Of a stretch of DNA of 64,000 bases, positions 18,667 to 26,399 are shown piece after piece; position 1 is the first letter of the stretch; each line of letters begins with the position of its first letter. Under the pieces are notes generated by a model. The model did no database searches. It saw nothing but the letters and a program-made list of their open reading frames with translations, and was not told where the DNA came from. Source of the stretch: Brevibacillus brevis (GTDB taxonomy: Bacteria; Bacillota; Bacilli; Brevibacillales; Brevibacillaceae); NCBI RefSeq assembly GCF_001039275.2, contig NZ_CP030117.1, positions 6,303,001 through 6,367,000 on the forward strand, read 5' to 3'. Position numbers and translations under genes: made by a program.

Positions 18667-20457
18667 CTATAGGATATTCTCGGTTCTCGCCAGTTCAATG
18701 GCTTCTTCCCGGTTGCTGACACCGAGCTTGGAGTAAAGGGTGGAACAGTAATTCCGTACCGTTCCCTCTGATAAAAAGAGTTTGGTGGCAATCGATTTGT
18801 AGCGAAGCCCATCCGATAAATGCTGTAAAATCTCCCTTTCCCGTTTCGTCAATCCATACGGATCATTCGGGCTGTACTTCTCTAACTGCTCACGTTGGCG
18901 CTTCATCTCTTCAAATACCCGGGTGGCGATCGACTGGTCAAGCCACGTTCCCCCGCTATTGATAAGCTTCATCGCTTCCATCATCTCTTTTGGACGAGTA
19001 GATTTTAGCATATATCCTTCCGCCCCGTGCTCCAATGCTGTTGCCGCCTGTACCGAATCCTCAAACGTTGTCATGACCACAACCTTCATGTTCGGCCAGC
19101 GTTCTTTCATTTGAAGGAAGGCCTCCAGTCCATTCATCCCTTGCATGTGCACGTCCATTAACACGATATCCGGCTGGTGTCGCTCACACTGTTCTAATGC
19201 TTCATGCCCATCACTAGCTGTACCAACAACGATAAAGTTGTCCTGCTGGCTTAAGATTTGCTGTAAGCTCTCGGCAATCATCACCTGATCGTCAACAATA
19301 AGCAGGCGGATACTTCCATGTCCAGCTTCTACCTGTATGGGAACATTACAAATGACAACGGTTCCTTGCCCTGATTGTGAATGAACGGACAGCGTACCTT
19401 GCTGTTGCTCAAGCCGTTCTTTTATTCCTTTTAGTTCTAAGCCGAACTCGATGGATTCCATTCCATTTCCATTATCTTCAATTTGTAAACGGAGTTGCTG
19501 ACTTTCGAAATACAGATCAACAGATATTACACTAGCTTGGCCGTGACGAACCGCAATTGTGAGCGATTCTTGCAGGCAACGATATAAACAAATGCTCATT
19601 TTTTGCATAACGAGTGTCTCACTGCCGATCACGCGGAAGTTGACCGTTACACCTGTTGACTTCATAAATTCTTCTGTTAGTTCCAGTAGCGCCTCACTTA
19701 ACGACTGATTGAACCGAGCATGAGCATGAGAGAGCTGATGGAAATGCTTTCTGATATCATCCAGGCTGCCTTGAGCGATTGAGACAAGTTTATCGACTCG
19801 TTCGATCTGTGAATCAGCAACCGAGGACCGGAGCGACTCAACACCAACAATCAGAGAGGTTAACGAATGGCCAATCGTGTCATGTAACTCATGTGACAAC
19901 CGATTACGTTCCTCGATCAGTGTCAGCTCCTCGATTTGCTTAATATGCTGCTCCAGTAATTGCTTCTGTTCTTGAATGATACGGCCTTGCTTATGAGACT
20001 CAATTAATATGCTAAAGGCCATACCAATCGCAAAACCAAAGCTGCAACTAAACATGAACTCGTACGGGAGACGATTGGTAATTAACCCGTTCAAAGCCGG
20101 AAAAATAATCCCACTAGAGATTCCCGTCCACATATACGTTTTGCGACTACTGGCTACACCAATAATGATCACCAGTAAAACGAAAGACCAAATCAATCCA
20201 GGCGCTACATAGGCCACAAATAGATAAAAAAAGCCTGTCATGACGACTTCGACAGCCAGATACCCATTTTCTTTTCTATATTGAACGATCAATGGAATGG
20301 CATAAACCAAAAGGGCACTAAGGATGATGACTCCGAACGGAACGGCTATCATTGCCGGATACATAACATCTGCGATGACGATGATGCCTAGCCAAATCGT
20401 TCGCAAGGCAAAAATGACCCAATTGTACCAAAACCATTTTTTTATGTTGAATATCAT
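18667..20457 (-). CDS. Histidine kinase fused to its NarL/LuxR-type response regulator in one polypeptide
   Basis: A 596-aa protein. Residues 10-155 hold about six membrane helices. A coiled segment leads to a HisKA_3 domain with acceptor His192 (ELHDTIGH). The HATPase has DNGNGM at 329-333, but its N-box reads LQESLTIAVRHG with Ile301 where the family has Asn (codon ATT at 19557-19555). From about residue 383 follows a receiver (LLIVDDQ, acceptor Asp435 in DIVLMDVHM) and a LuxR helix-turn-helix (LTKREREILQHLSDG onwards). DesK/DesR-type kinase and regulator are normally two genes. Divergent from the tandem-hydrolase gene. Confidence 0.88.
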   Translation of the reverse strand: MIFNIKKWFWYNWVIFALRTIWLGIIVIADVMYPAMIAVPFGVIILSALLVYAIPLIVQYRKENGYLAVEVVMTGFFYLFVAYVAPGLIWSFVLLVIIIGVASSRKTYMWTGISSGIIFPALNGLITNRLPYEFMFSCSFGFAIGMAFSILIESHKQGRIIQEQKQLLEQHIKQIEELTLIEERNRLSHELHDTIGHSLTSLIVGVESLRSSVADSQIERVDKLVSIAQGSLDDIRKHFHQLSHAHARFNQSLSEALLELTEEFMKSTGVTVNFRVIGSETLVMQKMSICLYRCLQESLTIAVRHGQASVISVDLYFESQQLRLQIEDNGNGMESIEFGLELKGIKERLEQQQGTLSVHSQSGQGTVVICNVPIQVEAGHGSIRLLIVDDQVMIAESLQQILSQQDNFIVVGTASDGHEALEQCERHQPDIVLMDVHMQGMNGLEAFLQMKERWPNMKVVVMTTFEDSVQAATALEHGAEGYMLKSTRPKEMMEAMKLINSGGTWLDQSIATRVFEEMKRQREQLEKYSPNDPYGLTKREREILQHLSDGLRYKSIATKLFLSEGTVRNYCSTLYSKLGVSNREEAIELARTENIL

Positions 20458-20557
20458 TTTTCATGTACTCCTGCTCATTTGAATGGTAAGGAATTTCCCG
20501 AATGTTTCTGACTCATCATGCCTCACCAATTCCTGATCCGTCAAGCAAAATGCGCCG

Positions 20558-20620
20558 TGTCATATAGCCTTTATGACATTCTATCATGCCGTAAATATGA
20601 TGGGTTGGCACGATGTCATA
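20558..20620. promoter_or_regulatory. TGTCATA-N7-TATGACA operator in the kinase-regulator/tandem-hydrolase divergent region
   Basis: A 7-7-7 dyad, TGTCATA (20558-20564) and TATGACA (20572-20578), is followed by another TGTCATA at 20614-20620. It lies between two divergent genes and matches repeats upstream of the esterase and second hydrolase genes. A LuxR-type regulator such as the one encoded next door is the natural candidate to bind it. Confidence 0.55.
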
Positions 20621-20718
20621 TATAGATTGAACGGTATTGTCACTATGTGATTTTACAGCCCTGAGAATAAGGTGGATGTGTAAAGACAACACATTTCAAC
20701 TTACAGGAGCGATGAGAA

Positions 20719-22893
20719 ATGAAACCATTCCCTATGCAAAAAGGAGCGTCCCTTACGTTATCTGCCTTATTGATAGGAACGCTGATACTTCCTACTTACG
20801 GTTGTGCGGAAGCAGGTTTGGATCAGGCAATCACGCAACAACAGAATACGGATCATGCCAAAATAAAAGAAGCGATTGATAAAGCTGCTGCCAGCGAAAA
20901 CATTCCAGGTGTCCTCTTTGCAGTAAAGAAGGGAAATGATTTCTGGTCGTATGCTTCCGGCGAAGCGAATATAGAAAGTAAGAAACCGATGGAAGCTGAC
21001 TTTTCATTTCGAATCGGGAGTATAACGAAATCGTTCGTCGGTGTAGTGACCCTGCAACTAGCTGAGGAAAAGAAGCTAAGCCTCGATGACTCCGTGGAAA
21101 AATGGCTGCCAGGTGTCGTCCAAGGAAACGGATATGACGGTAACAAAATTACGATTCGTCAGTTATTAAATCATACGAGTGGAGTGGCAGACTACTTAGA
21201 TGGTGAACTCAAGGAAAGTTTAATCCAGAACTCCACTCAAACGTTTACAGCAGAACAACTCATTTCTCGCGCATTAAAGCACACACCAACCACGGGTGGC
21301 TATTCGAATACGAATACAGTGCTGATGAAACTCATTATCCAAAAGGTCACAGGAGAAACGGTTGCCGAACAAATCAAGAAACGAGTGATTGAGCCGCTTC
21401 AACTAACAGAAACGTTTTTCCCGGAAAACTCTCAATCCATTCCGAAAAACAGTCCGAATGGATACTTTAACAATGCCGGTACATTAATGGATATGACTGA
21501 CCTTAACCCTTCGTTTGCAGACGCAGCAGGGGCTATGATCTCGACTACGAAAGATTTAACAACGTTCTTTAGTGCTTTATTGGGCGGAAAATTGTTAACA
21601 CCTGAGATGCAGAAAGAAATGTTAACCACTGTTTCTAATCCATACGGGAAATTCGGACTCGGTATTCAGGAAGTAACATTGCCGAATGGCACTACCATAT
21701 GGGGTCATCAAGGTGGCATTCCTGGATTCACCAACTTCGCAGGTGGAACAAAAGACGGCGAGCATGTGATCGCGATGAGTATCAATGCATTAGAAGGTAC
21801 TGTTTCTCATATGGAGAACATCCAGATGACTGAATTCTCGGGACTAGCGATGCAACCATCCACCCCGGATCAAGTAGCTCAACAACACGGGAAAGAAATG
21901 AAGGACTTCATTGATCAGAAAGCAAAAGTCGAGGGAGTCCCTGGAATCATTGCTGCTGGGTTAAGAGACGGAGAATACTGGTCTTATGCAGCGGGTGTAG
22001 CCAACCTCGATCATAAAAATCCGATGGAGCCAGACTTTACTTTCCGTATTGGCAGTGTCACAAAGGCGTTTGTTGCTACCGTTGTTTTACAGTTGGCTCA
22101 GGAAAAAAAGCTGAATCTGGATGACTCGGTAGAAAAATGGCTCCCGGGTGTGGTAAAAGGCAATGGGTATGACGGCAACAAAATCACGATTCGTCAGTTA
22201 TTGAACCAAACGAGCGGGATTGCAAGCTACACGAGTACAGAAATGCGGTACGCTACCTCGTTCCCTCAATATACCGTTGATGACCTTGTACGTATGGGAC
22301 TGGCTAAGCCGCCAGTATTTCAACCAGCGGCAGGATTTGACTATTCGAATACAAATACCGTACTAGCTGGTCTTGTTATTCAAAAGGTGACAGGAGAAAC
22401 GTACGATGTGCAGATGAAGAAACGGATCCTCGACCCGCTTCAGATGACAAATACATCCTTTAGTGGTAGTAATCCAAAAATCCCGGGCCAGCATGCCACA
22501 GGCTATAGCTTGAATCGGGCAGGGAAACTGTTTGATTTCACAGAGTATAATCCTTCATTCGCGAATGCTGCGGGGGAAATGATTTCGACAGGGAAGGATT
22601 TGACCACCTTTTTTAGTGCGCTTTTGGGTGGGAAATTATTAAATGACGAGATGATGAAGCAGATGACAACAGGTGTGGAATCGCCTTTTGGCAAATATGG
22701 ACTGGGGATTTATGAGGTGACACTGCCGAACGGAAAGACCTATTGGGCTCATGGAGGCGGCATTCATGGGTTTGAAACGTTAGCGGGTGGTACCTTAGGC
22801 GGGAAGGATATTTTGGTGACAAACATCAATGCGGTCGGTCCAGAACCTGTCGTCGCTAATCAAGCCATGTTCGAAAAGGAATTTAGCCGTTGA
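20719..22893 (+). CDS. Serine hydrolase with two tandem penicillin-binding/beta-lactamase domains
   Basis: A 724-aa exported protein: signal peptide of about 30 residues (possible lipidated Cys in YGC), then two copies of a class C beta-lactamase/DD-peptidase-like domain. Copy 1 has the S-x-x-K motif at Ser101-Lys104 (GSITK), YSNTN and a GHQGG-type motif. Copy 2 repeats these at Ser446-Lys449 (GSVTK), YSNTN and AHGGG, offset by 345 residues. Both active sites look intact. Members include D-aminopeptidases, esterases and DD-carboxypeptidases; the substrate is unknown. AGGAG precedes the ATG. Confidence 0.9.
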   Translation: MKPFPMQKGASLTLSALLIGTLILPTYGCAEAGLDQAITQQQNTDHAKIKEAIDKAAASENIPGVLFAVKKGNDFWSYASGEANIESKKPMEADFSFRIGSITKSFVGVVTLQLAEEKKLSLDDSVEKWLPGVVQGNGYDGNKITIRQLLNHTSGVADYLDGELKESLIQNSTQTFTAEQLISRALKHTPTTGGYSNTNTVLMKLIIQKVTGETVAEQIKKRVIEPLQLTETFFPENSQSIPKNSPNGYFNNAGTLMDMTDLNPSFADAAGAMISTTKDLTTFFSALLGGKLLTPEMQKEMLTTVSNPYGKFGLGIQEVTLPNGTTIWGHQGGIPGFTNFAGGTKDGEHVIAMSINALEGTVSHMENIQMTEFSGLAMQPSTPDQVAQQHGKEMKDFIDQKAKVEGVPGIIAAGLRDGEYWSYAAGVANLDHKNPMEPDFTFRIGSVTKAFVATVVLQLAQEKKLNLDDSVEKWLPGVVKGNGYDGNKITIRQLLNQTSGIASYTSTEMRYATSFPQYTVDDLVRMGLAKPPVFQPAAGFDYSNTNTVLAGLVIQKVTGETYDVQMKKRILDPLQMTNTSFSGSNPKIPGQHATGYSLNRAGKLFDFTEYNPSFANAAGEMISTGKDLTTFFSALLGGKLLNDEMMKQMTTGVESPFGKYGLGIYEVTLPNGKTYWAHGGGIHGFETLAGGTLGGKDILVTNINAVGPEPVVANQAMFEKEFSR

Positions 22894-22899
22894 GTTAAG

Positions 22900-22941
22900 A
22901 AGGCTTTTGCCTTGGGAACTCCAAGAGCAATAAGCCTTTTT
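22900..22941 (+). terminator. Terminator after the tandem hydrolase gene
   Basis: A long stem (AAGGCTT/AAGCCTT, TTGC/GCAA, CTTGG/CCAAG) with a five-base loop is followed by a T-rich tail. It starts 7 bases past the stop codon. Confidence 0.9.
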
Positions 22942-23070
22942 CCTTTTCAATTATATCTATAAAATTATTTATGTATATGCTATTAAAACATAATTTGTTT
23001 TATCGCTAACTCGACCTTAGAATAGCAACTGTATCCCAATCAAAAAATACCATTTCTATGACCCCATCAA

Positions 23071-24236
23071 TTAAATAGGTACTGACATTGCTCCTTCAAG
23101 TGGCTGCGGAATGTTTTCTAAATCAAGTATATAGTTTGACATGCTTGGTTAAATAAGGACTCAGAGCTTCAACATCATTCCTAAATAGTGTCTGCCCTTC
23201 TTTAATCAAGTCCCGTAAAATCAAAGTGATATCTATAACATTCTGAAAGATGACTGCATTCGCTACAAGATCGTTGTACTTGATGCGTTTTTCCTGTTCT
23301 TCTGGATCATTCTCAGCGATCACGCCATCTCCCCCAAAAAAGAGCCACTTGGAAAATCCATTGTATGCTTCCACTTTATTTGTACTGGCCGTTATCTGCT
23401 CACGTAACGTAATATCTGAAATGTATTTCAGGAGGAAAACGGTCCGAACAACGCGTCCTAATTCCTTAAATGCTTGATAGAGTCGATTTTTCTTACTCTC
23501 GTTACTAAGTTTCCGAAGTAAGGTTGACGGTAGAATTTTACCCTCCTTGATTGACAGAACTACCTGTAAGAGATCTTTCCAATGGGTTTCAAGTAAATCC
23601 CAATCCACAGTATCACTGAATAGTGGATCTATGTGTTCGTATACGGTGTCTTCACTTGGCCTGAAAAATATGAGATCCTTCCAATTTCGAATTCTAGGCA
23701 TTAGGTTGATCCTTAACAGGTACGCTAATGCGAAAACAGGAGTAGATTGTCCTTGGGTATCAGCGTGCAACGTATCAGGTTGGATGTCTGATTTGTTCTT
23801 TAGTAGGCCATCTATTATGTAGACAGCTTCCCATACTCCGCAGGGAATGAAGTGACTAAATAAAGCAATGTAGGTATCTGAAATATGATGATAAGCAATT
23901 CCGCCATACCCACCATAACGAATATGATATTCAGATAACAAATTTTCTTCGTACAAATCGAACTTCGTTCCGTCTGCAGCAGCTGTCTTCCCGTCTCCCC
24001 ATAGTTTAGGCAGGCTTAGTGTATTGTATTGGTTCAGAATGTCACGTATGGCTGCATCGATCTTCTGGGCAGTTACATGTCGGCGGTTTACAAATGAGAG
24101 CATATGGGGTGTAACTAAACTTCGCATATGTTTGGATGTTTGGGCTGGCCCAAGATTGCACCCGTATCCATCGGTAATCCGATCAGGAAAATGTCCCATG
24201 CGTTCGCGCAGGTGTGAGTTATAACGTAAATTGAGA
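23071..24236 (-). pseudogene. Tn3-family transposase (tnpA) remnant
   Basis: An open frame (23123-24199, 358 codons) corresponds to the C-terminal third of a roughly 990-aa Tn3-type transposase. The DDE residues are visible in AAADGTKF, LHADTQGQS and NKVEAYNGF. The N-terminal two thirds are missing. At the 3' end the frame reads HVKLYT then stop. In another frame the expected ending resumes (YILDLENIPQPLEGAMSVPI, stop at 23071), which implies loss of about 11 bases at the usual KRFGDY segment. Homologous sequence continues upstream of 24199 without a start (NSLNLRYNSHLRER). It cannot be functional. Confidence 0.88.
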
Positions 24237-24266
24237 CTGTTTATAAGATAGTTTGAGACTGTTTAT
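24231..24266. repeat. 14-bp direct repeat at the broken tnpA end
   Basis: TTGAGACTGTTTAT occurs at 24231-24244 and again at 24253-24266, 22 bases apart, exactly where homology to Tn3 transposase stops. It probably marks a local duplication or rearrangement at the junction. Confidence 0.6.
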
Positions 24267-24313
24267 CTCGGACATTCCGTCGAGGGCAGAGGAAACGGTC
24301 GGGGCCGAGATGG

Positions 24314-24359
24314 CAGCAAGCTGGCACCGGAATAGGAAATTTCCGGTGCCAGCTTGCTG
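24314..24359. repeat. Perfect 18-bp inverted repeat after the second hydrolase gene
   Basis: Arms CAGCAAGCTGGCACCGGA (24314-24331) and its exact complement (24342-24359) flank a 10-base loop. It lies 7 bases past the hydrolase stop codon on the minus strand. Neither side has a T run, so it is not a classical intrinsic terminator. It may still protect or end the transcript, or be a small mobile palindrome. Confidence 0.75.
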
Positions 24360-24365
24360 GTGTTC

Positions 24366-25517
24366 TTAATGTGATGAAGAGCCAATGAGTTGCTCGGCAA
24401 TGCTTTTGGAAAGAGTCAACGTATTAATTTCAGAAGGCATCGCATTGATATTAAGGGTTTGTACATAATCCCCGCCGCGAGTTCCACCTGCGAACGTTGC
24501 GAATCCTGGAAAGTTGCCGCCATGCCCCCAAATCGTAATACCATTCGTCAGCTTTGTTCCAACGATCCCCAAGCCGTATTCACCTACTGGAGTTTCAACC
24601 CCAGTTAACATCTGATCTAAAGTAGCTGGTTTTAATAGCTTGCCACTAAGTATAGCACTGAAGAATGTATTCATATCATCCGCTGTGGAGATCATAGATC
24701 CCGCAGCATCTGCCCAAGAGGGATTCATTTCGGTTCTGTCTATGAATTGACCGTCGAGTACGAAGTATCCTTGTGCATGTTCACCTGGAATAAACGAGTA
24801 ATCGTCGGGTACATAAGTGCTCGTTAGCTTAAGGGGAGCTATGAAACGTTTCCTAATATGTTCCCCGTATGTTTCTCCAGTAGCCTTCTTAATAATCATC
24901 CCTGCCAGTACCGTATTCGTATTGGAATAAACCCATTTCTCTCCAGGCTTAGAGGTTGCCTTCATATTCAGTCCAGTACGAACTAATTCGTCAGCAGTAA
25001 AGGAATGTAACGGGTTTGGGAGTAATTTATCGAGAATATCCTTGTGTTCTGAATAGTCAGGAATACCGCTTGTTTGGTTTAATAGTTGCCGAATCGTGAT
25101 ATGATCCCCTTCATATTCAGTACCCTTAACAACATCAGGCAGCCATTTTTCTATCGTGTCATCCAGGTTCAGTTTTTGTTCATCAACAAGCTGAAGAACG
25201 ACCATTGCAGTAAACGTCTTTGTTAGACTACCGATCCGGAAAGTAAAGTTCGTCTTAACCGGGTCAGTACCGTAAATGCTTGCTTCACCGGAAGCATATG
25301 CCCATTTTGATCCTTTGTTTGAGGAAGCTACAATTATGCCCGGTATATTTTGATGGTTAGCAGCTTCATCGATAAGTTGCTTGGCTTTGGTCTGCGAATT
25401 TTGACTGTAAGTAGTAACGAGGGGATCCGCCTGCTTTGCAAAACCAGTTCCTTGTAATGGCAGTAATAGAGTCGCGGTAATCATTGTCGATACAGTGAGC
25501 ATAGAAATTTTGTTCAT
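24366..25517 (-). CDS. Exported serine hydrolase, beta-lactamase/DD-peptidase family (single domain)
   Basis: A 383-aa protein with a signal peptide (cleavage near GFA-K, residue 27), the S-x-x-K motif Ser97-Lys100 (GSLTK), YSNTN and WGHGGNFPGF. It is clearly related to each half of the tandem hydrolase at 20719-22893, with shared blocks such as IEKWLPDVVKG and HITIRQLLNQTSGI. It lies between the tnpA and tnpR remnants, so it may have travelled with, or been trapped by, a Tn3-like element. TGTCATA repeats upstream match those of the tandem gene. Confidence 0.9.
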   Translation of the reverse strand: MNKISMLTVSTMITATLLLPLQGTGFAKQADPLVTTYSQNSQTKAKQLIDEAANHQNIPGIIVASSNKGSKWAYASGEASIYGTDPVKTNFTFRIGSLTKTFTAMVVLQLVDEQKLNLDDTIEKWLPDVVKGTEYEGDHITIRQLLNQTSGIPDYSEHKDILDKLLPNPLHSFTADELVRTGLNMKATSKPGEKWVYSNTNTVLAGMIIKKATGETYGEHIRKRFIAPLKLTSTYVPDDYSFIPGEHAQGYFVLDGQFIDRTEMNPSWADAAGSMISTADDMNTFFSAILSGKLLKPATLDQMLTGVETPVGEYGLGIVGTKLTNGITIWGHGGNFPGFATFAGGTRGGDYVQTLNINAMPSEINTLTLSKSIAEQLIGSSSH

Positions 25518-25601
25518 TTCGTTTCTCCTTTTGATTAAAGAATCGTATTATTCATTCATTCGTTGCGAAGCGATTTGTCTCCCCGAGTATTGCAAAGTAA
25601 T

Positions 25602-25658
25602 TGTCATACTGCCAAGATGCCATTATGTCACCATGATGCGTTTTTACTGTCATATGAC
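25602..25658. promoter_or_regulatory. TGTCATA-type operator cluster upstream of the second hydrolase
   Basis: TGTCATA is at 25602-25608 and the palindrome GTCATATGAC at 25649-25658. The group lies 85-140 bases upstream of the hydrolase start and shares its core with the sites at 18292-18355 and 20558-20620. Confidence 0.5.
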
Positions 25659-25663
25659 GGCTT

Positions 25664-25899
25664 ATCGCCCGATTAGGACGGGATTATGATGGTATCATTA
25701 GAGAATGGAAGAAAATCACAGAAAGTTAATGGAGGATCAATTTTTAAGCCTTCTTTCCTACGTAGCTGAACAGGAACGAAAAAAAATAAGCAACGGCAGG
25801 CGGAAGGAATAGAAGTTGCCAAAAATAACGGAGTGAAATTCGGACGACGTAAGCACGAGATTAATGCAGAGTTCATTCAGTTGTATGGGGAATGGTAGT
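25664..25899 (+). pseudogene. Serine resolvase (tnpR-type) remnant
   Basis: Three pieces of a Tn3-type resolvase are readable in different frames. First, ARLGRDYDGIIREWKKIT (from about 25664). After an internal deletion, QFLSLLSYVAEQERKKI. After a one-base frameshift near 25789, KQRQAEGIEVAKNNGVKFGRR and so on, up to the stop at 25897-25899. The N-terminal catalytic Ser region and the DNA-binding domain are absent. With the tnpA remnant at 23071-24236 it brackets the second hydrolase. Confidence 0.82.
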
Positions 25900-26329
25900 C
25901 CGGATCAATCACAGCCACCGAGTGCGCTTCGAGGCCATTTTCCTTCCTGGTGGTCATGGCACGATGTTTGACCTGCCAGATAACCAAAAGCTCCAACAAT
26001 TACTGCGAGATTTTTATGAAGCAGGAAAGATTGTAGCCGCTGTTTGCCACGGTCCTGCCGGGCTCGTGGGTGCGACCTTGTCAAATGGTCAGCCACTGGT
26101 TGCAGGCAAGCGCGTGAATGCTTTCACAGACAGAGAAGAAGCAGCGACAGGCTTGGGGTCCTACCTTCCGTTCCTTTTGGAGAGCAAAATCCGCGATCTC
26201 GGTGCCATTTTTGTGGCGGCACCAAACTGGAGCATACATGTAGAAGTCGACGGCAACTTGATTACTGGACAAAATCCCCAATCTACACTCGCTGTCACAG
26301 AAGCAGTAATAAGCAAATTAGGTGAATAA
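25892..26329 (+). pseudogene. 5'-truncated DJ-1/HchA-like gene
   Basis: The frame from about 25910 encodes the C-terminal two thirds of a DJ-1/PfpI-type protein: FEAIFLPGGHGTMFDLPDN, the nucleophile elbow AAVCHGPAGLVGA and IHVEVDGNLITGQNPQST. The usual first 80 residues are missing and their place is taken by resolvase remnant sequence. An ATG at 25892 overlaps the resolvase stop, has no good ribosome site and does not restore the fold. A terminator follows directly, so this was the true 3' end. Confidence 0.75.
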
Positions 26330-26337
26330 TACACGTG

Positions 26338-26374
26338 AGGCTGATAGACGAAACACATATCAGCCTTTTCTTTC
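26338..26374 (+). terminator. Terminator after the truncated DJ-1 gene
   Basis: AGGCTGATA (26338-26346) pairs with TATCAGCCT (26358-26366), followed by TTTCTTTC. Confidence 0.8.
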
Positions 26375-26399
26375 AACGAAAGGAGGGCTACTCACTACC

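Noticed and set aside
25780..25810. A-rich frameshift in the resolvase remnant as a programmed frameshift
   Set aside because: The gene also has a large internal deletion and lacks both ends, so decay explains it better.
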